The position numbers and the translations under genes were made by a program. From Ceratotherium simum simum (Eukaryota; Chordata; Mammalia; Perissodactyla; Rhinocerotidae): a stretch of DNA of 64,000 bases. Every line of letters starts with the position of its first letter. Position 1 is the stretch's first letter. The notes beneath the pieces were generated by a model. The model was not told where the DNA came from. It worked only from the letters and a program-made list of their open reading frames with translations, and made no database searches. The DNA lies in the NCBI RefSeq assembly GCF_000283155.1, contig NW_004454210.1, forward strand, positions 6,538,265 through 6,602,264. The letters are read 5' to 3'. Positions 1 through 12,535 of the stretch are shown here, piece by piece.

Positions 1-330
1 TTCTTGGCAGGCTTAAGACGTGTCATTGTGTGCAAGTTGCAAGCAGAAGAAGGGAGAGGAGGAAGAGAAAAAGTCACTTGTCAGCTGAGTGTGACCTCTT
101 TTATCAGGACAATAATTTTCCAGAAGCCCCACACAGTAGACTTTCATTTATATCACATTGGCCAAAAATGAGGGACAAGGAGCCACTCTCCTTTGGCTCC
201 AGGAGAGTGTGAGGAGATGGATATTTCCGACTGGACACATTGCCACTCTAAAAGAAGAGGTGGGGTTCTGTTCATAAGGAAAAAGAGAACAGATATGGAG
301 TAGACAACTGGTTTGCCACTAGACAGTTCT
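1..330 (-). mobile_element. MLT1-like LTR fragment (approximate)
   Basis: The stretch resembles the reverse complement of an old mammalian LTR of the ERVL-MaLR type. Recognisable pieces are the cttttatcagg, ccagaagcccc and cacattggcca segments, in the expected order. It enters from the left edge, so it is truncated by the window. The right boundary is uncertain, and related sequence may continue to about 480. The element at 26800-27315 looks like the same family in the opposite orientation. No coding potential is seen. Confidence 0.45.
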
Positions 331-2514
331 CTCTTAATTCCAACTATACAAATTCTGAAAAGGACCATTAACCGACTCTCTCAGGCCCCAAGCCTATCCT
401 TACGGCCAGAATAGCAGGATGTCATGATTCACAGCCCCAACTAGAACCACAGGCAGGTGAGAAGAAGATTCCCAGCTTAAGGAGGTGCTGCAATGTCCAG
501 ATAAAGGGACAGGTACTCAGCAGGGGAAACAATAGCCATCATGACAGTCCAAACTGCATGACATATAACTATATCCAAGAATCTGCTCAGTATTTAAAAC
601 ACTGATCATAGTCATGAATTTTGAAAAGCACCAAGAATTTCCTCTGATGAAGTTCAGAATATATCCCAAAGCCATAGGGAAACCCGTAGCAAAAGGCCGA
701 TTCCAAATATGAAATATGTGAGATTGCATACCCATTTGTCAGGTGCATCATTTTATAGCCTACGGGTGAGTAATAGGTCAAGGCTAGGTATCTGCTGCCT
801 CATCCAGTGATATTATCTTCAATCATGTTAATTAAATTAATATGACCTCCACTAATGAAAACCGCAAAAACCTATTTTGGTTTCTATCAGCACATACGTT
901 TTCATAATTTAGTCCTGTCAGACTTGTGTGCCTCTCAGTACCAGATTCTATGCTCACAATATCAGGGTAATTTTCAGCATTTTCTACACAAAACTAACAA
1001 AGAAAATGACATGTGAACCAAATTTCATTTCGGTTGAGCAGCAAACCAAATCAAGAATTAGGGATTCATGATGACTTTATTGACGCTGGTAGTTTTATCT
1101 ATCTATCTCTCTTTCTTAATATATATTCTTCTTTGACATGTTTTCTAAATGATTAGCCACCTGAGAAAATATTTAAATGACCATATCATAAGGTAAAAGA
1201 TTTATGACCTAAATTACATTAAACAAATTCAATATGCTGTGCATATGGAAATTGGAAGCATTCAGATTATATTTTAGCTATTAAAATGTGCCTTAAAATA
1301 TTTAGCCTCTATTTGCAACAGTACGATTTTTCCCCCCGTTCATCTGATGGCAGATTCTCAGAGTAACCAAGCGAAAACAAATGACTTAGTCCTTGATTCA
1401 GAGAAATAATGGGTTACTAGCATAATTAATTTTATGTTTAATTACTGTAGAATGAAACAATTCAACAATATCCAATCAATCCTTGGAATGACAGAACAGA
1501 AGGTCAGCAGTTGCTAAGTCAATTGTTTTGAAAGAGAAATTTATGTCAGGTTGTCTTTTATGTGCTATGGAAAGAAATTGGATAAAAGTGGTCAAGCAAA
1601 CATTAATTAATTGTATAAATGTAATCTGGTTGTCACATTAAATCACACAGGCAGGGGATACAGTTCTCAGAATAGTGGACATGCATCAACTGCAAATTTC
1701 AGTGACATGCTCAACCCCACCCCCATTCCCGTGCCATACACAATCAAAGTCAAATATTAACATCTCTAGAATTATTTTTCTAAAGTTTGTATTGACAACC
1801 CTTTGGAAAGGAGTTGATAGTTTCAGTCCATTTCCTTCCATGCCACCCCCTCAGCATGAAGAGCTGAAACTAACTAACCTCTCCACTCCTTCTGCCTCCC
1901 CGCTCCTCTTGCTGTCCCATTAATAGCAAGAAAGGGAACCCAAACTATTTCACAGGGTGATGATTCTGATCCTAGCATTGATCACATTTGGGAGCTCATG
2001 TAGACAATAAGACTGGTGGATATAGGAGGTGGTCCACATTACCTTATCACATTTAAAAGCTCTGATTATTTGACTTAGAAAACCCCAGCTTTCCCTCTGC
2101 CATAACTAAGATACCTGTATCAATATGACTGTGTACCTGCCCCAGGATGATCCCTTCTGCCTCTACTACAACTCTTTTGGGAGATGTCCCCAAACGTCCT
2201 ATTTTATTTCTTTTCGATGGTCCTTTTCTGAGACTAGAGTGTGAAGAGTGTGAAGGAGCAGTTACTCTGCAAGCATGAAGATGAAAACCATAGAATCTGC
2301 ATCACTTGAGAATTTTCTGTGAAAAAACTGAGGCATCACTTTCCCATCATATCTACCAACTCCTTGAAGATGGCTTTGAGAAATACAGGACTGAAGAGAG
2401 TGCCTTCTGTATTTAGGATGTTACTAAAAATGAAAAACAGTTTGTGGCCATTTATTTAATGGGACTGGGTAAAATGTAGAGCGAGATCATTCATGGAGAT
2501 TAAAATTAGCAAGG
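331..2514. other. Non-coding, no feature recognised
   Basis: AT-rich single-copy-looking sequence with only short open frames (under 85 codons) that lack any recognisable domain. I see no repeat consensus, RNA gene or splice-flanked exon here. Confidence 0.5.
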
Positions 2515-2695
2515 TACTAAAGTTCCCCTTGGGGGGATTAACTCAAAGGGACGTGAGGGGAGTTACCCAGGTGCTGGAAATGTTCTGAGTTTTGAGCTGA
2601 ATGCTGGTTATGTAGCTACATTTCGTTTGTGAAAATTCACTTGGCTTATAATTTATGTATTTTTCTTTATATAGGAATACTTCAAGAAAAAGGTA
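2515..2695 (+). mobile_element. Old L1M-type 3' end fragment
   Basis: Contains a degraded version of the L1 3' tail: a ggaaatgttct segment, a gaaaattcac segment, and a terminal aatacttcaagaaaaagg that resembles the family's ending. It aligns by eye with the better preserved tail at 11540-11940. Confidence 0.4.
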
Positions 2696-3805
2696 ATAGA
2701 AAATTTAAAAGTTCATAATTCTCCTAACAAGTGAGCCACTGACTTATAGGCCTTAGTGCCCAGGAGTCTGGGGCAAAATGTTTCTCAAAGAGGATCTTAG
2801 ATTCATTATAGAAAATTGTGTGGATGAGTCTGTTTTTTCATAAAATAGTTAAGGTTCTTTGTGCATGCTGAATTAATATTCTAGAGTTGCAGCCTGATGA
2901 AACCAGGCCGACTCGGGCCATGTGTGAATTTTGCCCGTCTGCTAGTGACAGAAGCAATGTAGCACTTCGAAGCTGCATCTTAAAGACTTTTCATTTGAGA
3001 GGCCAGAATAAGCTTAAACCACATGAAAAGTGTGCATAATTAAGGACCTGTATGTGTATCTGGAAGGTCCCCTGGACCAGGCAGGGGAGGAGCCCTCATG
3101 ATAACACCCACCCACTTTCTGTACCAGCACTAAATTATCCTGTGTGTCCGAATCAGCACAAGGTTGAAACAGTTGTGAACTGGGCCACCATGTACTTTCC
3201 AATAGGAGAATTCAGCCAGTTTTAGCATTTTGAAAACAAAGAAATGCTATGACTACAAATTTAGTATCTTCAGAATAATCTGTGAAATATTTCTTTCAGT
3301 ATTAAGATTGTTCTCAGGAGTAAAATGGTTTGTCTACAGAAACAATCCTCTCAGACTGAGTAAATACCAGGTTGATATCTACATTGCCTGGACTTGGAAA
3401 GTATTGTTTCCAATAGTAGAACTGGTTGACACTCTGAATGCAAAGTTGATACTCTCTAATAAATCCAACAAAACCAGAAACAGAAATGCAGAAGCTGACT
3501 AGATTAAAACCATTAAATTGTATTCCTCAAAAAGGCAGTTGACAAATCAGCCACTGATAGGTTTGAGTAAATCTAATTTAATGTTTGTTGATTTAGCCAA
3601 AGATATCCCATCCTTTGTGTTATAAGGTCTTTGGGACCACATGTCTAATCTCTAAACCATACAAATATTCAATTCTAGAACCCTCGTAAAAAACTATGTC
3701 CCCTTTGTTATGGATTCCTCATATGGTGGTATATTATAGTATAGCATAATATTGTATTGTTTAGTATTATATTTCATTTAAACTAAGAAGCCATCAACTA
3801 CAGAA
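2696..3805. other. Non-coding, no feature recognised
   Basis: Unique-looking AT-rich sequence. The 90-codon frame at 3230-3502 has no recognisable domain, no splice context and no compositional bias that would argue for a gene. Confidence 0.5.
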
Positions 3806-3818
3806 AGCACAATTATTT

Positions 3819-4171
3819 CTTTTTTTATTGAATACATTTGTCACGTAACATTGTATAAGTTTAAGGTGTACAGCATGTTACTTTGATACATTTATATATT
3901 GTAATATGATTGCCAATGTAGTGATATTTATTACATTATATAATAATAGTACAATATTATTGTCTATATTCATTATACTGTGCATTAGATCTCTATGGCT
4001 TAGTTGCTGCTCATTACAAGTTTGTACCCTTAAACACCATCACTCTTATCCCCCATCCCTTGGTAACCACCATTTTACTCTCTTTTTTTAGAGGTTTGAC
4101 TTTTTTAGATTCCATATATAAGTGATATCACACAGTACTTGTCTTTGACTTATTCGATGAGCATAATGAAA
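3819..4171 (-). mobile_element. 5'-truncated L1, antisense, with target-site duplication
   Basis: The poly-T start followed by ttattgaat and the downstream gtataagtttaaggtgtaca and ccatatataagtgatatcac segments match the reverse complement of an L1 3' end. The same segments occur in the L1 at 47493-48392. A 13-bp duplication flanks it: agcacaattattt at 3806-3818 and agtacaattattt at 4172-4184 (one mismatch). This fits target-primed reverse transcription of a copy truncated to about 350 bp. Confidence 0.8.
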
Positions 4172-4340
4172 AGTACAATTATTTTATATAATATCACCAA
4201 GAAAGGAAAAAATACTCCTAATTTTCAAAATTTCATGACATCTCTCTTAAGATACAGCCTTATTTCAGATTAAAAGTTAAAAAATATATGTCTTAGATGT
4301 GATGAAATATGTCTGTTTTCTACTATCAAAAAGAATGTAG

Positions 4341-4589
4341 GCAGGCCGGCCCAGTGGTGTAGTGGTTCAGTTCATGCACTCTGCTTCAGCAGCCCAGGGT
4401 TCACAGGTTCGGATCCTGGGTGCTGCTTATCAAGCCATGCTGTGGCAGGTGTCCCACATATAAAGTAGAGGAAGATGGGCATGGATGTTAGCCCAGGGCC
4501 AATATTCCTCAGCAAAAAGAGGAGGATTGGCAACGGATGTTGGCTCAGTGCTAATCTTCCTCACCAAAAAAAAAAAAAGAAAGAAAGAA
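4341..4589 (+). mobile_element. ERE-family SINE (first of a tandem pair)
   Basis: tRNA-derived head with B-box-like ggttcggatcc, a middle with gtcccacatataaag, then two successive copies of the tail module (gatgttagcccaggg and gatgttggctcagtg versions, each ending in cttcctca), then A-rich sequence. The target copy aaaagaatgtag lies at 4329-4340 on the left and 4590-4601 on the right. The doubled tail module also occurs in the copies at 35676 and 41108. Confidence 0.9.
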
Positions 4590-4601
4590 AAAAGAATGTA
4601 G

Positions 4602-4863
4602 AGAGCCAGCCCTGACAGCCTAGTGGTTAAAGTTCAGCATGCTCCACTTCAGTGGCCTAGGTTCAGTTCCCAGGTGAGGAAACACACCAGTCATCTGTCA
4701 GTAGCCATGCTGTGGCAGCGGCTCACATAGAAGAACCAGAAGAACTTACAACTATACACAACTATGCACTGGGGATTTGGGAGGGGGAAAGAAGTAAAAA
4801 GGAGGAAGATTGGCAGGGGATGTTAGCTTAGGGAGAATCTTCCCCGGCAAAAAAAAAAAAAAA
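4602..4863 (+). mobile_element. ERE-family SINE (second of a tandem pair)
   Basis: More diverged ERE-type SINE: head agccagccctgacagcctag, tRNA-like ggttcagttcc, a middle with ccatgctgtggca, a tail with gatgttagcttaggg, then 20 or so A residues. It is flanked by aaaagaatgtag at 4590-4601 and 4864-4875. Its left duplication is the right duplication of the preceding SINE, so the two elements share one target site. Confidence 0.88.
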
Positions 4864-4875
4864 AAAAGAATGTAG

Positions 4876-5939
4876 GAAGAAACTTCTAGCTAATTTTAAA
4901 ATTCAATAGCAATCACCAATGTACAAGGGTTTTTTGGTTTTGGTTTCAAATATATTGCATTGATCATAAGCCTTTTATGATTTAACACAGAAGAGGATAA
5001 TATTGTTTTCCTTCTTTTAAAACAAAGTTACTGTCTTCTACAAAGTGAACGGTTTATAAACCTACAAAGGGTCGCAGTTCCCTACCATATTGTCTGCAAT
5101 AGTTTTGCACTGCTAATGAAAATATGACATAGAAGAGAGTATATAAGATCACCACAAACTATAATTCACGGAATGCGGCTTCTCAATATTTACTTTAAAT
5201 ACAGGTCTAAAGCAATTATGCAGCCACTTTACAAGACCTTAGACCCTTGTAATTATAAAAGAGAAGTGCATTTGGAACACTGAGTTCAATGACATTCCCT
5301 TAAACTTGATCTCCCAAAGTCCACGGCAGTAATAAAACCATCACTTGCCCCAGTGAATGTTCTTTGAAATTAATTTTTCTTTCAATTTTTAATTATAACA
5401 CATTTTGCTTTCAAGAGAATAAGTAGAAGTCTAAATGAGAAGAAAACTCAATTATCTGTAACTTATAATTAATTCTAAACGTATCGCTGAAAAATTTTGC
5501 TTTAAGCAGGAAAGTTCATGATTCTTTTCTCTTTTTGAGTGGAGCTGGGATGAATTCTCTAGATTTGGAGTTTTAATCCTACAACTATTTTGAAATCTTA
5601 GAATAAAACATGTGAGATTGAAGTTTTTAAAATTATGGATAGGTAATAATATTTCCACATGGCCACCAATTTGAATATAGTAAAATGGGAAATAGATTGA
5701 AATATTTTGGAAAAAAATAACCACTAACTTGGATTATATACTTTACAAGTGGGACCTATTAGAAATACTCTGGCACAAAACATTACTAGCACTCTGTCAC
5801 CAGCCCTTTCAGATCACTGTGGATCTAAACCCCTGTGCTTTCACTTTTACTTGTAAAATTCTGTATAAATGCTTAACAATCAAGTGCAAGGTGTAAATTT
5901 TTATTGAATTCTGTATCCTAAAAAGATAACTGTAAAATA
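4876..5939. other. Non-coding, no feature recognised
   Basis: AT-rich, single-copy-looking DNA. The 90-codon minus-strand frame at 5452-5724 has no recognisable domain. Confidence 0.5.
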
Positions 5940-6275
5940 CACTCAGGGGACAATTGAGGAGACTGGAATATGCACTATACATTAGATTATATTATTGAAT
6001 TGTTAATGTTCTTAGGTGTGTGATAATGGTATTTTAGTCATATGAGAGAATGTCTTAATTCTTAGGGATACATGCTAAAGTATTTAGGAGTGAAGTGTCA
6101 TGATGTCTATAATTTACTTTAAAATGATACAGACTTACACAGGCACTTACATACGAGAGAGTGCACAAATGTGACAAAATACTAACAATTTGTGAATCCA
6201 GGTGAAAAGTATTCAGATATTCATGGTACTTTGTTTTCTACAGATTTGAAATTTTTTCAAAATAAAAAGTTGAGG
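5940..6275 (+). mobile_element. Old LINE 3' end (L1M-type)
   Basis: Shares the ordered segments ctaaagtatttag, atgtct and a terminal tcaaaataaaaagttgagg with the better preserved element at 42480-43460. Such endings are typical of old L1M 3' untranslated regions. Subfamily not determined. Confidence 0.5.
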
Positions 6276-7224
6276 GGAAGTTGTATAAATGCATAGAAAA
6301 GCTCTTCATCTGAATATATTGAATACATGCATTTTTCACTCTTTCCCTCCATTATAATAGTTGATTTTAATATGAGCTTCTCTGATGCTCCGATAAAATA
6401 CTTCTGGAACAATGGCGGGTCAGCAGGCCTTGTTTTAAGTTTATTAACTGACAACCTACTTTCAATGACAAAAGAAAATGTAACCTAGGCTCGTTTTAAA
6501 GCAATGATTGTCAGCTCACATGGTCAATATGTCATGCAGGGTACACTTCATTAAGGAGTGAATTACTTCGCTTGTAATCTGAGCTAAATGAACGTCAATG
6601 TCAGGCTGCATAAATCATAGATTAAAATGTATCACTAAGTGCGATCAGATAGGCAGCATCACCCTTTGCCCTCCAAAAACAATCCCAAATCAGAGCTTAT
6701 TTTATAGTATGAGTTTTCTAAGGGCCAGATAAAAGTCTTTTTTGTACCACAGAGAAGCAATTTTCCTGCCACCGACAGGACTGCAGGAGTTAGGTAGAAT
6801 ATTTACGTGTCTTATTGCCATACTTTCATCTCTGGTGAGATCGAAAAGTAAAACGTGACTGTGTCCAGGGGTTGATTAGCCAAGACAGCAAACTCTCCAG
6901 GTTGATATCCATGTAACGATAGAAGAAACAACCAAAAAACCCCTGCAAAAGGTAAATACTGGAACGCATATTATTTTGGCAGAATCCCTCTAACACCCTA
7001 TGCTTTATAGAAAAGGCAAATTCCCTTGAAAAGATGATCTCTGAAGATAAGGCCCAGTTTACATAAAAGACTTCTCATCCTTGGTATCCATCATAGCCAA
7101 TGAAATGCATCTCTGTTTTGGTTGTTCTAAACAAGGCAAGTGGATTCAGCAGCCCCATTTCCCTAACCAGGTACCCACTGACATGTTGATGGCTGTGAAC
7201 ACAGGCGAGGTTTGAGAAGGTGGA
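6276..7224. other. Non-coding; possible conserved element about 6480-6660
   Basis: No repeat recognised. The segment at 6480-6660 is rich in homeodomain-like AT cores (for example ttcattaagg and gaattactt) set in a non-repetitive, mixed-composition context that often marks conserved non-coding elements. This is an impression, not an alignment. Confidence 0.3.
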
Positions 7225-7229
7225 AAGAG

Positions 7230-7450
7230 AGCTGACTCCAGCATCAGATAAGGAATGGATTTCCACCCCAGTGTTGCCGCTTTCTGTCTATGTAAAAGTT
7301 TGAGCAGGTCAGTTAAGGTTTTCATTCTCAGTTTCCTCACCTATGAAATAGGTATGATAATGCCCACCTCTCCAGATTGTTACAAGGGTTAGCAATAGTA
7401 CATGTAAAACTCCTTGTGAGAGCCTGACACGTATCAACTACTCAAAAAAG
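7230..7450 (+). mobile_element. MIR SINE fragment
   Basis: Carries the MIR core order: a gagcaggtcagttaa segment, then ctcagtttcctcacctatga, then a gcctgacacg tail segment. Divergence is high, as expected for this ancient tRNA-derived SINE. The flanking 7075-7340 minus-strand frames are chance frames through it. Confidence 0.7.
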
Positions 7451-9324
7451 GGGAATGATTATAAATTGTATAGAAGCAGTAAATTTATTTTTCAAAGATA
7501 TGGATGGTTTTTGATTGAGCAGATCACTCTGGTCTTGGTCTCAGGAGGTAATTAATGTGCACTGGATAAACGGTTCAGTGCATATATCCGTGAGTCTGAA
7601 ATACTCAATAAGGAAAATTATACACAATACCAAATGAGGTGGAAATCTGGCTTATGACCATGGCATCTCATCACTATGAACAGCTCAAGGAAGATCCAAA
7701 CTTTCCAACTGAGAAGAATGGCAGGTAATCGTCAAATACCCACTTCATTTTGTAGCATGTACCTATCTCTAAATGAGAGCTCCAAACTTTTGGTTGAAGA
7801 GGAACAGCTACTTTGCATTTCCCAGGAATCCAGAGTGGGGAAGGGACCCCACAGTGGCTTCCGGGGGTGGGGATCGCTCTGGCAGGGGAATACATGAAGG
7901 AGAAGCTTCACGGAGCACAACTTTCCCCACCCAGGATGCTTCTAGAGGGACCTACTCAGAAATTTACGAGGTAAAGCTTGTTCTTTTTAATCTGCGGACC
8001 TGATTTCCTACTTACGCAGTCTCATTCTATATCCAAGCATTTCACTTTTCCTGAAATTACTTTTCCTGAAGGAAAATGTCAGCAAAAGTAAAACAAGTTG
8101 TTGAACTGTGATTCAAAATGTTATTTTGCTCTTTTGGCAGAGTAGGATTGGGTAGAAAGGACCCACCCCAGGGCTGGACACACGAAAGCTGCTCAGGAGG
8201 TAAACAGGGAAGGAAAATATGCTATAGGACTTTCCATCAGCTTAAAGTCAAAAGATATAATAGTCATTATCATCCAACAAATGAAGAACTATCTAAAGAG
8301 CATTATTTAGAAAAGTACTCAGGCCATGCAAGTTTATATTTTCACTGTTAACTTAAACAGTCTTTAAGTTGGCTGGAAGGTCAGGACAGCAGCTAATAAA
8401 ATCAGCAACTGGGTAGAAAATAAATAAATGTCCTTCCCCTGCATAGGAAATTTTTAGCTTGCCCTCTCCTTTGGTCACAGTCTGCATGAGAATTTCTTTA
8501 GATATTTCAAAAGTGAAAGTTGGAGTAAATAAGATGTGCACATTGGAGGCTGAGATCTGCTCGATGTGATTTTTAAACAGCTCTTTAGATGGGCGAATAC
8601 GGCAGCCTGATTAAGAGATGCATACCTTGATCATCTGTCATCCGCTTGTCTTTAAGCCCTGAGGGGTAGTTTGTGCCAGATCGGGAAAGAAGTATGCCCC
8701 AAGAGACTGAGGACAGAACTACCTGGTAATCAAAAAAGAGAAATGAACATGGCATTGAAGAGACTTAAAGAGGCGGGCACAAAACTCATTTGTTTATCCC
8801 CTAATATAAATTTCCTCACAGATCTCGTTCATTCCTGCTATCCTTCTCCTTAGCTAGAAAAGAAATTGCATCATTTCTCTTCCTCCACCTTTACATCTCC
8901 ATTCTCCAAGGGTGTCACTTGCATCCTCAAGCGTGCTGGATGTCAGCATTGCCCACAGCTCTGGACCACGCCAGTGGCGTCCCTGTTTCAGAGCAGCTGT
9001 TGTAGATTTTCATGGGAAAAAGGGCACTTCTCACAGGATGTGAGCTACAGGACCTTGGGAATCCAGGGAAACAGGATGCAGATGGGCCTGGACAGAGTTT
9101 GAGAGGTTGATCTCAGCTACAGAAAGCCCTGACCCAAATCCAACTGTTGCCACCCCATTCCAGACTGGGCTGAGGCTGAAATGGCTCAGCTAGTCCCACG
9201 CATTCATTCTGGTACAGCTGCTTCCACTGGGTTTATGCCCATCGTACTCTGCTACATTTCTTCTTTGGAAACTGGCTAGAATTCTGCTTTTAATTTTGTA
9301 TTCCATTTTGTAAAGTAAAATTTT
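7451..9324. other. Non-coding, no feature recognised
   Basis: Several 60-78 codon frames occur on both strands, overlapping one another (for example around 7676-8003), which argues against any single one being real. No domain, repeat or RNA gene seen. Confidence 0.5.
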
Positions 9325-9405
9325 TCCACCCCCACCCCCCATGATACCTACTACAGTGCAATAGACATAGCAGTCTCAATAAATACTTCATAAGTGAATA
9401 CATGA
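9325..9405 (+). mobile_element. L2 3' tail fragment
   Basis: The series gatacctactacagtgca, catagcagtc, tcaataaatacttc and gtgaatac matches the ordered ending of mammalian L2 elements. Confidence 0.55.
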
Positions 9406-9689
9406 ATTATATAGTTCTTCAAGAAAAGGGGTTACAACAGCATTCATTTAAAATTGTGTATTCCACATCATTAATTAGGTTGACATATACCATGTATTCA
9501 TTTCAAAGGGTAAAACTGCCTTCTAAGGATAATTCATTGACATTTAGAAGTTTTGAAATCAAAGAACACCCTCCTAAACTTCATTTCTTGGCCAAAGTCT
9601 GAAATCTGGCAACTGGTGAAAATGAATAAATATTAAATCTTTAGAAGTTTAATGATTTAGAGAATAAAAAACAATTATAATCTTATTGT

Positions 9690-10150
9690 AACACTTAATT
9701 TTTATTCATTTACTATTAAATGTTTTTAAATATACAAAATTGTACGACTAACAATATAGAATGCCTTTGGGGCTGCCACCTAGCTTAAAAAATTAACTAT
9801 TACAGGCATAGTTGTAGTTTCTTGTGTACCCCTCCCAAATGCACTTCTCTCCAACCCCTCACCAGAGGGAACCCTGATTCTGAAGTGAAAGGTTATCACC
9901 CTGAAGCATATCTTTATACTTTTATACATATGTAAATTTTCCTAGACAACATAAAGAATCATTTTGCATATTTTTAAATTTTGCATGAATGGTAGCATAC
10001 TGTACATATGTAATTTGGTTTTTTTACTCCATACATTTTTAGATGTATCTACTTTGATACATGCTGCTCTAGTTTATTCATTTTTGACTGTCACGTATTA
10101 TTCCACTATAGGAATATACCACAGAGTAGCCATCCATTGAAAGCTTCATT
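9690..10150 (-). mobile_element. Old L1M-type 3' region, antisense
   Basis: The order of segments (tttactccatacattttt, gctctagtttattcattt, ttattccactataggaata, ataccacagag, catccattg) parallels the antisense L1 sequences at 27840-27960 and 47985-48075. Strongly decayed. Confidence 0.6.
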
Positions 10151-10335
10151 TTCAAAAGAGGAGAAAGAACGTCCGTGCTGTGGGGAAGAAAAGAGGAGCC
10201 AGATAAAACGACCCTTCAATTATACACACCACGGCTCCAAATCAGGGCTTGGCTGCCCTGCTGCTTTTCGCCTTACTGCTCAGGAATACTGTCTGAGTAA
10301 ATAGCTGAGATGGATTGTTAAAAAAAATACCCATG

Positions 10336-10577
10336 GGGCCGGCCCTGTGGCTTGGTGGTTAAGTGCGCGCGCTGCAATGCTGGTGGCCCGGGTTCGGATC
10401 CCGGGTGTGCATCGAGGCACCGCTTCTCCGTCCATCCTGAGGCCGAGTCCCACATGCAGCAACTGGAAGGATGTGCAGCTATGACATACAACTATCTACT
10501 GGGGCTTTGGGGGGAAAAAATAAAATAAATAAAATCTTTAAAAAAAAAAAAAAAAAAAAAAATTTTAAAAAAAAAAA
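10336..10577 (+). mobile_element. ERE1-type SINE
   Basis: Near-consensus ERE1 layout: gggccggccctgtggctt head, B box ggttcggatcc, a ccacatgcagcaactgg segment, ctactggggctttgggg, then an unusually long A-rich tail broken by tttt. A 15-bp perfect target duplication, aaaaaaatacccatg, lies at 10321-10335 and 10578-10592. It is probably fairly young. Confidence 0.95.
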
Positions 10578-10592
10578 AAAAAAATACCCATG

Positions 10593-11539
10593 AACAGAGT
10601 ATAAGACAGATGGTGACAGCCAAGTACCACTGACTGATCCCAAGCCTCTCCCTAGTGGTAACGGCCTCCTTCACTGTACCAGGGATGCAGAATAATACCT
10701 GCCAGAGGCCATATATCAGCTCACTGGACACCACGCCAAGTCACCCTTCAGAATGCAATTCATTTCTCTAGGAAAATCATTTATTTTATCACTTTCTTAA
10801 AACTGTGTCCTTGGAGTTGTGCTTCCTTGAAACACCTGTAGGATAGGCTTTTTTCATGTCACAATCACCTCCCTGGATCTTCCAAGCTTGTTCTGCTCAG
10901 TAATTGGTCAACAGGAAGATCAGTTGCTTCTCAAAGACGAGCAGTCTCCCTGCTCTCCTAGCCTCAGATAGCCAGCTCTGCCTGTCTTGACAGTCAAAGC
11001 AGCAAGTGGGAGGACAAGAAAAGAGCAACGAGCTAAAGGAGGAGCCCAGGAACCTCACGCACTCCAGTGGACTCTCTTCAACCTGGTTAAGTATAAAAAC
11101 TAACACCTGTGTGCCAGACACCTGCAGCCGAGGACGTGGGACTGCTGCTCCGTCTTGCAGTACTTAGAGAGACTGGGCAAAGGAACTGGCTGGCTGACCG
11201 TGCCTAAGAAACTGGATTAGCAGTGTTAGCAAAGGCCAGGTGGGTCTAGCCCCAGGAGTGGGAGCCTAGTATTGACAGCCAAGTGTCTGGAGGGCAAGGC
11301 CAAGACACTGTCAAGGGTGGGGCCTCCTGTTGACACTCAGAGGGAGCGAGAAACCCACTGACACTAATAAAAGATGTGTCCCTAAAACGAGAGAAATGTG
11401 ACAGGTAATCCAGCAGTGAGGTCGCCAGTAGATCTTTCCATCCTTTAATTCTACAAGTTCCTTTCAGTAGCAAGAGTCTGATCCATATTTTGCAAAAGGG
11501 CTCTCATTCATGCAAGACCACTATTTAAAAATCAGGTCA
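10593..11539. other. Non-coding, no feature recognised
   Basis: Mixed-composition sequence without a recognised repeat. The 74-80 codon minus-strand frames here have no recognisable domain, and the one ending in poly-Phe/Lys simply reads through the SINE tail. Confidence 0.45.
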
Positions 11540-11940
11540 ATCTATACAAGTGAATACTACTCAACAATAAAATGGTACAAAATACTGTCACACAAAACAT
11601 CATGGACAAACCTCAAAATCATCATGCTAGTATAAAGAAGAGAGAAGAAAATATACACTGTATGTTTCCATTTACATGAAGTCTGAGTACAGGCAAAGCT
11701 AATCTTTGGTTCTAGATGTCAGAAATCTACTATATGTGGGGGGAGGGGTAGGGCAGTTGACTGGAAAGAGGAATGATGGAACTTTCTGAATGATAGAAAT
11801 GTTCTATGTCTTGTTTTGTGTGGCAGTTACACAGGTAACTGTGACTGTTGGTGGTCACCAAACCAACCTTTAAGACCGTGCATTTTGTTGTAAGCAAATT
11901 TTAATGCAATTTTTTAAAAATTGTACATAAAAAATAAATC
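11540..11940 (+). mobile_element. L1M-type 3' end
   Basis: Sense-strand L1 3' features in order: gtgaatactactcaacaata, ctcaaaatcatcatgct, ctgtatgtttccatttacat, gatagaaatgttctatgtct, and a tgcattttgttgtaagcaa segment before the A-rich end. Clearly an old L1 tail. Confidence 0.75.
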
Positions 11941-11999
11941 TATAAATAAAATCAAACTAAAGATGTGTTTGGCTAGGAAAAACTTTCCATGGAAAGTAT

Positions 12000-12390
12000 G
12001 AACTCCAAGAGAATTCCATGGGATTGTCTCATGCGAGTCCAGCTCCGTCTCCTTGGAAGTACTTGTGTCTAGATGACTTTCCAGACCACATTATTTTCAA
12101 CAGTCACTCTGCTCTAGAATTTCCCCTCCTCTTTCTTTTCATAATTCTCCCTCCATCACACTTCCCATCCTCTGAAATATACATATATATATATATGATA
12201 TGCATATGTATTTAATTGCATTTTTGATTGTGTATTTGTTTATTGTGTGTCTTTCTCCACCTAAAATGTCAGCTCCACAAGGGCAGGCATTTTGTCCGTC
12301 TTGCTCACTCCTGTAGCCCCAGTGCTTAAAAAATGCATGGCACGTGGTATCCCTTGATAATTGTTTTCAAATAAATAAATAAGTTAAAGG
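12000..12390 (+). mobile_element. L2 LINE 3' end
   Basis: The right half carries the L2 ending: gtcagctccacaagggcagg, cattttgtccgtcttgctc, ctgtagccccagtgctt, gcatggcacgtgg and aaataaataaataag. The left half is pyrimidine-rich like L2 but more decayed. An (AT)n run lies at about 12182-12196. Confidence 0.75.
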
Positions 12391-12414
12391 AAAGAAAAAA
12401 AATGGTTAACTGTC

Positions 12415-12535
12415 TATTTGACTTTAGAGATCATCCAGTCCAAACATGTCACTTTACAGATGAGGACACTGAAACTCTAAGAGGTGGCATTACTTTCTCC
12501 ATCACAGAATCAGAAAGTGGCAACATTGCAGGTGA
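12415..12535 (-). mobile_element. MIR-related SINE fragment
   Basis: Contains the reverse MIR core cactttacagatgaggacac, followed by ctgaaactctaagagg and cacagaatcagaaagtggca segments. The 88-codon frame at 12402-12668 reads through it and is not a gene. Confidence 0.55.

Noticed and set aside
4341..4589. tRNA gene, from the ggttcggatcc B box and tRNA-like head of ERE copies
   Set aside because: The sequences continue into SINE bodies and A-tails with target duplications and cannot fold as complete tRNAs; they are SINE heads.
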